Below are positions 14,635 through 23,128 of a stretch of DNA of 64,000 nt, one piece after another. The notes below the pieces were generated by a model that saw only the letters and a program-made list of their open reading frames with translations, did not search any database and had not been told where the DNA came from. Source of the DNA: Luteococcus sp038433155 (GTDB lineage: Bacteria; Actinomycetota; Actinomycetes; Propionibacteriales; Propionibacteriaceae); the NCBI RefSeq assembly GCF_038433155.1, contig NZ_JBCDMW010000015.1, positions 18,792 through 82,791 of the forward strand. The letters are read 5' to 3'. Position 1 is the first letter of the stretch. Each line of letters opens with the position of its first letter. The position numbers and the translations under genes are program-made.

Positions 14635-17556
14635 GTGATGACTGACAACGAGATTCCCCAGGTTCCCGACGACGCGTCCGAGCTGCTGGACGGGCCGCTG
14701 GCGCCCTTCGTCGTGCGGCCGGGCAGCCTGCTGGAGCAGTTCGCCGCCGGCTACAGCTTCTCCCTGGACGACTACCAGCTGCGGGCCTGTGCCCAGGTGG
14801 AGGATGGCGCCGGGGTGCTGGTCGCGGCCCCGACGGGTGCTGGCAAGACCGTGGTGGGGGAGTTCGCGGTCTTCTGCGCCCTGGCCGGCGGCAAGAAGTG
14901 CTTCTACACCACCCCGATCAAGGCGCTGAGCAACCAGAAGTTCCATGATCTGGCCGAGCGGCATGGCGCGGATCGGGTGGGGCTGCTCACCGGCGACTCG
15001 TCGATCAACTCGGAGGCGCAGGTGGTGGTGATGACCACCGAGGTGCTGCGCAACATGATCTACGCCAACTCCACCACCCTGAACAACCTGGGCTACGTCG
15101 TGATGGATGAGGTGCACTATCTGGCCGACCGCTTCCGTGGCGCCGTCTGGGAAGAGGTGATCATCGGGCTGGCCCCCAGCGTGCAGGTGATCAGCCTGTC
15201 GGCCACCGTCAGCAATGCCGAGGAGTTCGGCGACTGGCTCGACGAGGTGCGCGGCAATGTGCAGGTGGTGGTCAGCGAACGTCGCCCCGTGCCGCTCTAC
15301 CAGCACATCATGGCCGGCAAGCAGATCCACGACCTGTTCGAGGGCGTCGCCCCGACTGCGTCGGCGCTGCCCAGCGAGCGCGCCGCCCGGGTCAACCCGG
15401 ACCTGCTGAAACTGGCCAAGAGCGAGGCCAAGGAGGTACGCGACGACTCGCGGCGCCCCCGAGGCCGCTCCGGCAAGGGCAAGAAGAATGTCGCCTACGG
15501 CTCGGGCCAGTTCGGCGGTGCCGCGAAGGCCCACCTGGACCGGCGCGGCGGCCGCGACGGGCGCGGTGAACGGGGCCGGGACTCGCGGGATTCCCGCGAC
15601 GATCGTCGCCCGCGGCTGACCCCCAGCCGGGCCGTGATGACCACCCAGCTGCAGCGCGCCAAGCTGCTGCCCGCCATCTGCTTCGTCTTCAGCCGGCAGG
15701 GTTGTGACGGCGCGGTGCGCCAGCTGCTGGGTGCCGGGGTGAACCTGACCAGCGACTCCGAGGCCACCCAGCTGATCGGCATCGCCCAGCGCCACCTCTC
15801 GGGCCTGAGCCCGGCAGACCTGCGCGCCCTGGACCACGACATCTTCCTGGAGGCCCTGAGCCGCGGCATCGCGTCCCACCACGCCGGTCTGCTGCCCGCC
15901 TTCAAGGCGGTGGTGGAGGAGGGCTTTGCCGCCGGCCTGATCAAGATCGTCTTCGCCACCGAAACCCTGGCCCTGGGCATCAACATGCCCGCCAGGACCG
16001 TGGTGATCGAGAAGCTGGTGAAGTACAACGGCGAGAGCCACGTGGACATCACGCCCGGCGAGTACACCCAGCTCACCGGCCGGGCAGGGCGTCGCGGAAT
16101 CGACGTCGAAGGCCACGCGGTGGTGCTCTGGCAAGCGGGAATGGACCCACGCGCGGTGGCCGGTCTGGCCTCCCGGCGCACCTACCCGTTGAAGTCCTCC
16201 TTCTCACCCACCTACAACATGACCGTCAACCTGGTGGGCCGCGTGGGACGGGAACACGCCCGCGGGCTGCTGGAACAGAGCTTCGCCCAGTTCCAGACCG
16301 ACCGCTCCGTGGTGAACCTGGCCTCGGTGGCCGCCCGCAACCAGCGGGAGATCGACGACTACCTGAAGGCCGCCCACTGTGACCGCGGCGACTTCGCCGA
16401 GTACGCCCGGCTTCGGGAGGAGATCAACCAGACCGAGGCCGAACAGGCGCGGCTGCGCAAGCAGGACAAGCGCGCCGAGGCGCTCAACTCGCTGCTGACC
16501 CTGGAGGCCGGCGACATCATCCACGTCCCGTCGGGCCGACACGAGGGCTGGGCCGCGGTGATCGACCCCGGCCGACGCGGTGGCCGCGGCGGTGAGCCGC
16601 ACCCGATGGTGGTGACCGAGGACCGCGACGTGGTGCGCCTGACCACCAGCGACTTCCCGACCCCCACCCAGGTGGTGGGCAAGCTGCGGATCCCGCGCAA
16701 GTTCGACCCGCGCCAGCCCGCCAGCCGTCGCAACCTGGCCGCCTCCTTCCTGGACAAGCTGCACAGCCTCAACCCGCAGTTGGCCACCCTGCACGGCCCC
16801 AAGGCCGACGCCGAACTGACCGCCCGGATCAGCGAGCTGCGCCGGGAACTCAAGCGCCACCCCTGCCACGAGTGCCCGGACCGGGAGACCCATGCCCGCT
16901 TCGCCGAACGGGCGATGCGGCTGGAACGCGACCGCAACCAGGCGCGCTCCCGGGCCGAGGCGCGCAGCAACACCATCGCCAAGCGCTTCGACAAGCTCTG
17001 CCAGGTGTTGGAGAGCCTGGGTTACCTGGGCAGCGAGGACCACGAGGTGACCGACGCCGGCCGAATGCTGGCCCGGCTGTACTCGGAGCTGGATCTGGTG
17101 GCCGCCGAGTGCATCCGCGACGGAGTCTTCGACGGGCTGGATGCCCCGCAGCTGGCCGCCGTGCTCAGCTCACTGGTCTACGAGACCCGACGGGTGGAGC
17201 AGGGGCGGATGGCCCGCATGCCCGACCGAGCCACCGAGATCGCCCAGCAGGCGCTGCGCACCAAATGGCGCGAGGTGAGTCTGGTGGAGCGGGACTTCCG
17301 CCTGGAGCGAAGCGCGGAACCGGACATCGGCTTCGCCGGGGCCGCCTATGCCTGGGCATCGGGCGAACCGCTCGCCCGGGTGCTTGGTGATTGCGGCCTA
17401 CCGGCCGGTGACTTCGTCCGATGGGTCCGTCAAGTGATCGACATGGCCGGTCAGGTGGCGGCCGCCGCCGGGCCGGGAGACCTGCGTCGGACCTGTCGGG
17501 AAGCCGTGGTGGCGATGCGTCGCGGCGTGGTGGAGTTCGACCCCGACGAGGACTAG
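14635..17556 (+). CDS. helY: Ski2-like DEVH RNA helicase HelY
   Basis: Superfamily 2 helicase of about 973 residues. Motifs: APTGAGKTVVGEF (I), TTPIKALSNQKF (Ia), MDEVHYLADRFRG (DEVH box), SLSATVSNAEEFGDW (III), TETLALGINMPARTVV (V) and QLTGRAGRRGID (VI), then a C-terminal DSHCT domain. Between the two RecA lobes is a basic Arg/Gly/Asp-rich insert of about 60 residues (SRRPRGRSGKGKK; RGGRDGRGERGRD), probably disordered and RNA-binding. TACCCT at 14624-14629 precedes two possible starts, GTG 14635 and ATG 14638; the latter has the more usual spacing. HelY follows tatC directly in mycobacteria; here the DagK gene and the DoxX/TetR island intervene. Confidence 0.93.
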   Translation: MMTDNEIPQVPDDASELLDGPLAPFVVRPGSLLEQFAAGYSFSLDDYQLRACAQVEDGAGVLVAAPTGAGKTVVGEFAVFCALAGGKKCFYTTPIKALSNQKFHDLAERHGADRVGLLTGDSSINSEAQVVVMTTEVLRNMIYANSTTLNNLGYVVMDEVHYLADRFRGAVWEEVIIGLAPSVQVISLSATVSNAEEFGDWLDEVRGNVQVVVSERRPVPLYQHIMAGKQIHDLFEGVAPTASALPSERAARVNPDLLKLAKSEAKEVRDDSRRPRGRSGKGKKNVAYGSGQFGGAAKAHLDRRGGRDGRGERGRDSRDSRDDRRPRLTPSRAVMTTQLQRAKLLPAICFVFSRQGCDGAVRQLLGAGVNLTSDSEATQLIGIAQRHLSGLSPADLRALDHDIFLEALSRGIASHHAGLLPAFKAVVEEGFAAGLIKIVFATETLALGINMPARTVVIEKLVKYNGESHVDITPGEYTQLTGRAGRRGIDVEGHAVVLWQAGMDPRAVAGLASRRTYPLKSSFSPTYNMTVNLVGRVGREHARGLLEQSFAQFQTDRSVVNLASVAARNQREIDDYLKAAHCDRGDFAEYARLREEINQTEAEQARLRKQDKRAEALNSLLTLEAGDIIHVPSGRHEGWAAVIDPGRRGGRGGEPHPMVVTEDRDVVRLTTSDFPTPTQVVGKLRIPRKFDPRQPASRRNLAASFLDKLHSLNPQLATLHGPKADAELTARISELRRELKRHPCHECPDRETHARFAERAMRLERDRNQARSRAEARSNTIAKRFDKLCQVLESLGYLGSEDHEVTDAGRMLARLYSELDLVAAECIRDGVFDGLDAPQLAAVLSSLVYETRRVEQGRMARMPDRATEIAQQALRTKWREVSLVERDFRLERSAEPDIGFAGAAYAWASGEPLARVLGDCGLPAGDFVRWVRQVIDMAGQVAAAAGPGDLRRTCREAVVAMRRGVVEFDPDED

Positions 17557-17645
17557 CCCGTTACCATGGACGTGGCCCGGTCACCGGGCCATCGTCCTGC
17601 CCGGACGTCTTCCCCTGACTGACGCATCCTGAATCGGAGAAATCC

Positions 17646-18593
17646 ATGGCCGGTGGCCTCGCAGCACTGCTCGACGACGTGGCGGCAATCGCCAAGGTGG
17701 CAGCCGCATCCATTGACGACGTCGGGGCGGCGGCCGGCAAGGCCAGCATCAAGGCCACCGGCGTCGTGGTGGACGACACCGCGGTGACCCCGCAGTATGT
17801 CGCCGGCGTCACGCCCGACCGGGAACTACCGATCATCCGCAAAATTGCGATTGGCTCCATCCGCAACAAGCTGGTCTTCATCCTGCCGGTGGTGATCCTG
17901 CTCAGCATCTACGCCAAGTGGGCTCTGACCCCGATCCTGATGTTGGGTGGTGCCTACCTGTCCTATGAGGGTGCCCACAAGATCTGGGGGAAGCTCACCG
18001 GCCACGGGCACGGGGAGGGTGCCGGTGGTGACCCGGAGACCCCGGTGGTGCTCGAGGGGCCGGAGCAGGAAGCGAAGATGATCAAGGGGGCCATCACCAC
18101 CGACTTCATCCTCTCCGCCGAGATCATGGTGATTGCCCTGAACGAGGTGACCGACCAGCCATTGCTGACCCGGATCGGCAGCCTGATCGCGGTGGCCCTG
18201 CTGATCACCTTCCTGGTCTACGGCGTGGTGGCGATCATCGTGAAGCTGGACGACATCGGCCTGAAGATGACCCAGAAGGGTCTGAAGTCGGGCGCCATCG
18301 TGGTCAAGGCGATGCCGGTGATCCTGTCCATCCTGTCCACCGTCGGCCTGGCCGCGATGCTCTGGGTGGGCGGCCACCTGATCATGGTGGGCGCCAACGA
18401 GCTGGGCCTGCACGCCCCCTACGAGTTCGTGCACCACCTGGAACACGTCGTCACCCACGCCGTCCCGCACGCCCTGTCCGCGACGCTGGGTTGGTTCACC
18501 AACACCCTGGGGTCCGCGGTGATCGGCTTCGTGGTGGGTTCGATCATCGTCGGCATCCTGGCGCTCATCCCGCACGGCAAGAAGAGCCACTGA
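17646..18593 (+). CDS. DUF808-family inner-membrane protein
   Basis: 315-residue membrane protein of the DUF808 (YedI-like) family. It begins with the conserved MAGGLAALLDDVAAIAKVAAAS, followed by DDVGAAAGKASIKATGVVVDD and TPQYVAGVTPDRELPII, then a LPVVILLS TM segment, GGAYLSYEGAHK, a cytoplasmic His/Gly loop and three more long TM segments. A GGAG ribosome-binding site lies before the ATG. Upstream, TTACCATGG and the palindrome GGCCCGGTCACCGGGCC (17575-17591) could be promoter and terminator elements. The family's function is unknown. Confidence 0.9.
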   Translation: MAGGLAALLDDVAAIAKVAAASIDDVGAAAGKASIKATGVVVDDTAVTPQYVAGVTPDRELPIIRKIAIGSIRNKLVFILPVVILLSIYAKWALTPILMLGGAYLSYEGAHKIWGKLTGHGHGEGAGGDPETPVVLEGPEQEAKMIKGAITTDFILSAEIMVIALNEVTDQPLLTRIGSLIAVALLITFLVYGVVAIIVKLDDIGLKMTQKGLKSGAIVVKAMPVILSILSTVGLAAMLWVGGHLIMVGANELGLHAPYEFVHHLEHVVTHAVPHALSATLGWFTNTLGSAVIGFVVGSIIVGILALIPHGKKSH

Positions 18594-18620
18594 CACAGGG
18601 GCCCGGCTACCCTTGGGCCC

Positions 18621-19382
18621 ATGAGCCTTGCCCTGCGCGTCATCCCCTGCCTCGACGTCCATGACGGACGGGTCGTGAAGGGCGTCAACTTCACCAACCT
18701 GCGCGACGCCGGGGATCCGGTGGAGCTGGCCCGTGCCTACGGCGAGGCCGGTGCCGACGAGCTGGTCTTCCTGGACATCTCTGCCTCCGGCGAGGGCCGG
18801 GCCACGACGCGGGAGATGGTCACCCGGTGCGCCGAGACGGTCTTCATCCCGCTGTGCGTCGGCGGGGGAGTGGGCAGCGTCGCCGACGTCGACGCGCTGC
18901 TGCGCTGCGGCGCGGACAAGGTGGGTATCAACACCGGCGCCATCCGCCGCCCCGAGGCGATCAACGAGATCACCCAGCGCTTCGGCAATCAGGTGCTGGT
19001 GCTCAGCCTGGACGCTCGACGCGAGCCCGGTCAGCCGTCGGGCTTCGGGGTCACCACCCACGGCGGCAAGAGGCCGGCCGGTCTGGACGCGATCGCCTGG
19101 GTGAAGGAGGCGGTGGAGCGTGGCGCCGGTGAGGTGCTGCTGAACTCCATGGATGCCGACGGAACCACCGACGGCTTCGACCTGGAGATGATCCGGGCGG
19201 TGCGTCAGGTGGTGGACGTCCCGGTGATCGCCTCCGGCGGTGCCGGCACGGTGCAGCACTTCGTCGATGCCGCCGCGGCCGGTGCCGACGCGGTGCTGGC
19301 GGCCAGCGTCTTCCACTACGGCACCCTGACCATCGCCCAGGTCAAGGACGGGCTGCGCGCAGCCGGTTACACCGTTCGCTGA
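18621..19382 (+). CDS. hisF: imidazole glycerol phosphate synthase subunit HisF
   Basis: Cyclase subunit that, with HisH, converts PRFAR to imidazole glycerol phosphate and AICAR in histidine synthesis. The 253-residue TIM barrel shows IPCLDVHDGRVVKGV (catalytic Asp near residue 11) and VLSLDARRE (second catalytic Asp), plus phosphate-binding SGGAGT. TACCCT at 18608-18613 is 7 nt before the ATG, pointing to a leaderless mRNA. The other his genes are not adjacent. Confidence 0.97.
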   Translation: MSLALRVIPCLDVHDGRVVKGVNFTNLRDAGDPVELARAYGEAGADELVFLDISASGEGRATTREMVTRCAETVFIPLCVGGGVGSVADVDALLRCGADKVGINTGAIRRPEAINEITQRFGNQVLVLSLDARREPGQPSGFGVTTHGGKRPAGLDAIAWVKEAVERGAGEVLLNSMDADGTTDGFDLEMIRAVRQVVDVPVIASGGAGTVQHFVDAAAAGADAVLAASVFHYGTLTIAQVKDGLRAAGYTVR

Positions 19383-19396
19383 CTACCATGGGCCGC

Positions 19397-19792
19397 ATGG
19401 ATTGCCTGTTCTGCAGCATCGTGTCCGGGGACCTGCCCAGCCGCAAGGTCTACGAGGATGACCATTCCTACGCCTTCCTCGACATCGCCCCGTTCCACAA
19501 GGGGCACACGCTGGTGGTGCCCAAGCGGCATGTCGACGACCTGACCGGGGACGCCGAGGTCCTGGCCGAGATCGCGCCCGCGGTCAGCCACGTCTCGCGA
19601 CTGCTGGTGGACAAGCTGGACGCCGACGGGCTGAACATGCTCTCCAGCGCCGGCCCGGTGGCTGGCCAGGAGGTCTTCCATCTGCACGTGCACCTGGTGC
19701 CCCGCTATGGCGAGAACCCCGGTCTGGCCGCGCTGCTGCAGAAGGACGACGCGGAGGACCTGGACGAGGTGCTGGCCCAGATCCTGTCCTGA
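19397..19792 (+). CDS. HIT-family nucleotide hydrolase/transferase
   Basis: Histidine-triad protein of 131 residues. It starts with MDCLFCSIVSG (a CxxC typical of this group) and has the catalytic triad motif FHLHVHLVPRY near the C-terminus. ATG 19397 is chosen over the upstream ATG 19388 because TACCAT (19384-19389) sits 7 nt before it and would overlap the upstream codon. It follows hisF by 14 nt. It probably hydrolyses purine nucleoside phosphoramidates or AMP conjugates; substrate not decidable. Confidence 0.92.
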   Translation: MDCLFCSIVSGDLPSRKVYEDDHSYAFLDIAPFHKGHTLVVPKRHVDDLTGDAEVLAEIAPAVSHVSRLLVDKLDADGLNMLSSAGPVAGQEVFHLHVHLVPRYGENPGLAALLQKDDAEDLDEVLAQILS

Positions 19793-19798
19793 TCCGGA

Positions 19799-19817
19799 GG
19801 TCGACGAATTGTCGACC
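19799..19817. terminator. short hairpin after the HIT gene
   Basis: GGTCGAC-gaatt-GTCGACC, a 7-bp perfect stem with a 5-nt loop just after the HIT gene stop. No T-run follows, so terminator or operator are both possible. Confidence 0.4.
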
Positions 19818-19949
19818 CCGGTGGTTGAGGGCTGAACTACCATGTCTAAGGTGGTCAGTAGTTGACCGTTGCACAACGTCGTGGATCCCTGATCGGCACG
19901 GCGTGTGTGGTGGCCGACGTCCATTCCCTCGAACCAAAGGACACCCATC

Positions 19950-20444
19950 ATGAGTGCCAAGCCCATCAAGCTGATCGGCATCTGCTCCCTGATTGCCGGG
20001 CTGATCATGCTGGTTGCCGGTGCCGTCACCTGGGGCACCGTCACCAGCCAGCTGAAGAGCGAGAACATCACCGTTCCCGCCGACGCCAAGACCAATGCCG
20101 GCAAGAAGGTCGGTGGCCCCTTCACCGCCTGGAGCCAGGCGGAGATCATCAAGGAGCACGCCCTGCACGGCGCGGAGAACAAGACCTATGCCGAGCTGGG
20201 CGCCGAGATCAAGAAGGCCGAGGCCGCCAAGGATACCGCCGCGGTGGAGAAGTGGACCAAGGCCCGCACCAGCGCCATGAACGGCTCCTTCCTGCGTGCG
20301 TCGCTGTTCACCTCCATCGTCAGCTACGGCGTCTCCGCCCTGGTGATGGGGCTGGGCCTGCTGTCCGCCCTGGTGGGCTGGGCGCTGATGCGCGCCGGCA
20401 AGATTCTGGACGCCACCCGCACCGGCGGCGCAACCGCCGTCTGA
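19950..20444 (+). CDS. two-TM membrane protein of a family often mislabelled 'LigA'
   Basis: 164-residue protein with TM helices at about residues 6-29 (IGICSLIAGLIMLVAGAVTWG) and 119-150 (FLRASLFTSIVSYGVSALVM). Between them is a soluble loop with KVGGPFTAWSQAEIIKEHAL. From memory, this family is often auto-annotated as aromatic ring-opening dioxygenase LigA; nothing in the sequence supports a dioxygenase (no metal-binding motif, membrane topology). ATG 19950 has an AAAGG site 9 nt upstream. It is a monocistron, followed by a strong terminator. Confidence 0.78.
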   Translation: MSAKPIKLIGICSLIAGLIMLVAGAVTWGTVTSQLKSENITVPADAKTNAGKKVGGPFTAWSQAEIIKEHALHGAENKTYAELGAEIKKAEAAKDTAAVEKWTKARTSAMNGSFLRASLFTSIVSYGVSALVMGLGLLSALVGWALMRAGKILDATRTGGATAV

Positions 20445-20460
20445 GCCCTTCCGGCTTGCT

Positions 20461-20497
20461 GTCAGCCCCGTCGGCCACCGCAGCCGGCGGGGCTGAC
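20461..20497 (+). terminator. terminator hairpin after the two-TM membrane protein gene
   Basis: GTCAGCCCCGTCGGC pairs with GCCGGCGGGGCTGAC (15-bp stem with one G-U pair) around a 7-nt loop. It isolates the upstream gene from the ilv promoter. Confidence 0.75.
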
Positions 20498-20540
20498 CCG
20501 TCCCCGGCGTCCCGCCGTGAAGTCCACAATACGGAAATGC

Positions 20541-20570
20541 GTCTCATGATGTGGAAAGCTGGGGTAGGGT
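20541..20570 (+). promoter_or_regulatory. ilvBNC promoter with GTCTCATGAT element at the -35
   Basis: TAGGGT at 20565-20570 is a plausible -10. GTCTCATGAT at 20541-20550 occupies the -35 position and is identical to the element at 33562-33571 between leuB and ilvE. Only half of the GAGA-N6-TCTC palindrome seen at other branched-chain genes is kept here (CGGA-N6-TCTC). Confidence 0.6.
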
Positions 20571-20608
20571 CATTGACCGGGCCGTCGCCGGTGCGGGAGA
20601 GTCAAGCC

Positions 20609-20641
20609 ATGCACAGCTTCCTCGTACTGATCAGGCGCTGA
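20609..20641 (+). CDS. ilvL: ilvBNC leader peptide MHSFLVLIRR
   Basis: Ten-codon reading frame M-H-S-F-L-V-L-I-R-R-stop with GGGAGA 8 nt before the ATG. Four consecutive branched-chain codons (Leu-Val-Leu-Ile: CTC GTA CTG ATC) are exactly the amino acids made by the downstream operon. Its 3' end overlaps the first arm of a 9-bp hairpin, and a T-tailed terminator follows, so ribosome stalling can decide between the structures. Similar leader peptides precede ilvB in other actinobacteria. It is too short for routine gene calling. Confidence 0.88.
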   Translation: MHSFLVLIRR

Positions 20642-20701
20642 GACCAGCCACCACCGGTTCTCAGCGCTACCTCCGTCTGCCCAGGGCAGCGGAGGTTTTT
20701 T
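20635..20701 (+). terminator. ilvBNC transcription attenuator
   Basis: First hairpin: GCGCTGAGA (20635-20643) with TCTCAGCGC (20659-20667), overlapping the leader-peptide stop. Second hairpin: CCTCCG (20670-20675) with CGGAGG (20690-20695) plus an inner CTGC/GCAG, followed directly by six T residues (20696-20701), an intrinsic terminator. The layout is that of amino-acid-controlled attenuation. Confidence 0.88.
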
Positions 20702-20817
20702 GTTGGCCGGGCAGGGCTTCACGTCCGGCTGGCGGACAGGTTCAGCAGAGCAAGCAGCGCACGAAATCATCGGGTCAGGGGTCACAGCCCACCCGAACCA
20801 ACGACGAAGGGAATGCC

Positions 20818-22566
20818 ATGGCACCCGCAGATGCCACACCCAAGATGATGACCGGCGCCCAGGCGCTCGTCGCCTCGCTGGAGCGTCTCGGGGTAGAGGT
20901 TGTCTTCGGCCTTCCCGGTGGCGCCATCATGCCCGCCTACGACGCGCTCTACGACTCCAAGATCCGCCACATCCTGGTCCGCCACGAGCAGGGCGCCGGA
21001 CACGCCGCGGAGGGCTACGCCACCGCCACCGGCCGGGTCGGGGTGTGCATCGCCACCTCCGGCCCGGGTGCCACCAACCTGGTCACCCCCATTGCCGACG
21101 CCTACATGGACTCCGTGCCCATGGTGGCCATCACCGGCCAGGTGAACTCCACCTTCATTGGCACCGACGCCTTCCAGGAGGCCGACATCCGCGGCATCAC
21201 GATGCCGATCAGCAAGCACAACTTCCTGGTCACCAAGGTGGAGGACATCCCGCGGGCGGTCAAGGAGGCCTTCCACATCGCCGAGACCGGCCGCCCCGGC
21301 CCGGTGCTGGTGGACATCGCCAAGGACGCGCTGGTCAGCTCCGCGCCCTTCGTCTGGCCGTCGGGAATCAACCTGCCCGGCTACAAGCCCACCACCAGGC
21401 CGCACAGCCGCCAGGTGCGTCAGGCCGCCAAGATGATCGCCGAGGCGAAGCGCCCGGTGCTCTACATCGGTGGCGGCGTGATCAAGGCGCGCGCCGCCGA
21501 GGAGTTGGCCAAGCTGGTGGAGGCCACCGGCATCCCCGTGGTCACCACCCTGATGGCCCGCGGTGCCTTCCCGGACAGCCACGAGCTGCACATGGGCATG
21601 CCCGGCATGCACGGCTCGGTCTCCGCCGTCGGCGCCATCCAGCAGTCCGACCTGCTGATCGCCGTCGGCACCCGCTTCGATGACCGGGTGACCGGCAAGC
21701 TGGACACCTTCGCGCCGCTGGCCAAGGTGATCCACGCCGACATCGACCCGGCCGAGATCAGCAAGAACCGGGTGGCGGACCTGCCGATCGTCGGCGACGC
21801 GCGCGCCTTCCTGAAGGAGCTGAACGGCGCGATCGTCGGCGTCGAGCTGGAAGACCTCAAGCCCTGGCAGGACAACCTGGCCTCCCTCAAGCGGCGCTAC
21901 CCGCTGGGCTGGGAGGAGCCGACCGACGGCCGGCTCAGCCCGCAGTACGTGATCAAGCGGCTGGGTGAGCTCAGCGGCCCGGACACCATCTTCGCCAGCG
22001 GCGTCGGCCAGCACCAGATGTGGGCCGCGCACTTCCTGCCGCACGAGAAGCCGGGCAAGTGGCTCAACTCCGGCGGCGCCGGCACCATGGGCTACTGCGT
22101 GCCGGCCGCGATGGGCGCCAAGGCGGGCGATCCCGACGCGGTGGTCTGGGGGATCGACGGCGACGGCTGCTTCCAGATGACCAACCAGGAGCTGGTCACC
22201 TGCGCCCTCAATGACATCCCGATCAAGATCGCGGTGATCAACAACAACGTGCTGGGCATGGTGCGGCAGTGGCAGACGCTGTTCTTCGACCAGCGCTACT
22301 CCCACACCGACCTGAACTCGGAGCGGATCCCGGACTTCCCGAAGCTGGCCGAGGCAATGGGCTGCGTCGGGCTGCGGGCCGAGACCATCGACGAGGTGGA
22401 CGAGGTGATCAACAAGGCGCTGAGCATCAACGACGGCCCCGTCGTGGTGGAATTCGTCGTCGAGAAGGACGCCATGGTGTGGCCGATGGTGGCCGCCGGC
22501 ACCAGCAATGACGACATCAAGATTGCCCGCGACATGGCCCCCGACTGGGAAGAGGAAATCCTGTGA
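20818..22566 (+). CDS. ilvB: acetolactate synthase large subunit
   Basis: Catalytic subunit (582 residues) of the first common enzyme of valine, leucine and isoleucine synthesis; condenses pyruvate with pyruvate or 2-oxobutyrate using TPP. Visible blocks: EVVFGLPGGAIMPAYDAL, RHEQGAGHAAEGYA (catalytic Glu), the FAD-domain GTRFDDRVTGKLDTF, and the TPP motif GDGCFQMTNQELVTC. GAAGGGA precedes ATG 20818; readings further upstream would run through the attenuator. The last codons overlap ilvN (GTGA). Confidence 0.97.
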   Translation: MAPADATPKMMTGAQALVASLERLGVEVVFGLPGGAIMPAYDALYDSKIRHILVRHEQGAGHAAEGYATATGRVGVCIATSGPGATNLVTPIADAYMDSVPMVAITGQVNSTFIGTDAFQEADIRGITMPISKHNFLVTKVEDIPRAVKEAFHIAETGRPGPVLVDIAKDALVSSAPFVWPSGINLPGYKPTTRPHSRQVRQAAKMIAEAKRPVLYIGGGVIKARAAEELAKLVEATGIPVVTTLMARGAFPDSHELHMGMPGMHGSVSAVGAIQQSDLLIAVGTRFDDRVTGKLDTFAPLAKVIHADIDPAEISKNRVADLPIVGDARAFLKELNGAIVGVELEDLKPWQDNLASLKRRYPLGWEEPTDGRLSPQYVIKRLGELSGPDTIFASGVGQHQMWAAHFLPHEKPGKWLNSGGAGTMGYCVPAAMGAKAGDPDAVVWGIDGDGCFQMTNQELVTCALNDIPIKIAVINNNVLGMVRQWQTLFFDQRYSHTDLNSERIPDFPKLAEAMGCVGLRAETIDEVDEVINKALSINDGPVVVEFVVEKDAMVWPMVAAGTSNDDIKIARDMAPDWEEEIL

Positions 22567-23072
22567 GCACCACCCATACCCTCAGCGTCCTGGTCAGCAA
22601 TGCCCCCGGCGTGCTGACCCGCACCGCGGCGCTGTTCAGCCGTCGCGGCTTCAACATCGAGTCCCTGGCGGTGGGTCCCACCGAGCGCGAGGACCTCTCC
22701 CGGATGACCCTGGTGGCCCAGGTGGACGACCCGATCGTGCTGGAGCAGCTGGTCAAGCAGCTCAACAAGCTGATCGAGGTGATCAAGGTGGTGGAGCTGG
22801 AGACCAATGCGGTCAAGCGCGAGCTGCTGCTGGTCAAGGTCCGCTCCGACATCACCACCCGTAGTCAGGTGATCGACACGGTCAGCCTGTTCCGCGGCAA
22901 GGCGGTCGACGTCGGGCCGGAGTCCATTACGGTGGAGGCCACCGGCAGCCAGGAGAAGCTGGCCGCGATGCTGGAGATGCTGCAGCCCTTCGGGATCATC
23001 GAGCTGGTGCAGTCCGGCCAGGTGGCCCTGGGTCGCGGCAGTCGTCCGATCACCGACAAGTCCCGTTCCTGA
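22563..23072 (+). CDS. ilvN: acetolactate synthase small regulatory subunit
   Basis: Regulatory subunit of 169 residues that confers valine feedback inhibition. An N-terminal ACT domain (LSVLVSNAPGVLTRTAALFSRRGFNI) contains the glycine/asparagine positions that bind valine, followed by the C-terminal ALS_ss domain (ELLLVKVRSDITTRSQV; GSQEKLAAMLEMLQPFGI). It starts at a GTG overlapping the ilvB stop. Confidence 0.97.
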   Translation: MSTTHTLSVLVSNAPGVLTRTAALFSRRGFNIESLAVGPTEREDLSRMTLVAQVDDPIVLEQLVKQLNKLIEVIKVVELETNAVKRELLLVKVRSDITTRSQVIDTVSLFRGKAVDVGPESITVEATGSQEKLAAMLEMLQPFGIIELVQSGQVALGRGSRPITDKSRS

Positions 23073-23128
23073 CCCAGACCCGTACAACCCAAGACCCCTG
23101 CACAACCAACACAAGGAGTTCCACCCTC

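Noticed and set aside
17575..17591. GGCCCGGTCACCGGGCC palindrome as helY terminator
   Set aside because: Position after helY is suitable but the stem is short and overlaps a possible DUF808 promoter; not enough to call either.
19950..20444. Aromatic ring-opening dioxygenase LigA
   Set aside because: No catalytic residues; two TM helices; the label in databases seems to be propagated error.
20551..20817. An N-terminal extension of IlvB through the leader region
   Set aside because: The frame is open only by chance; it would translate the attenuator, and the family N-terminus begins at ATG 20818 with a good ribosome-binding site.
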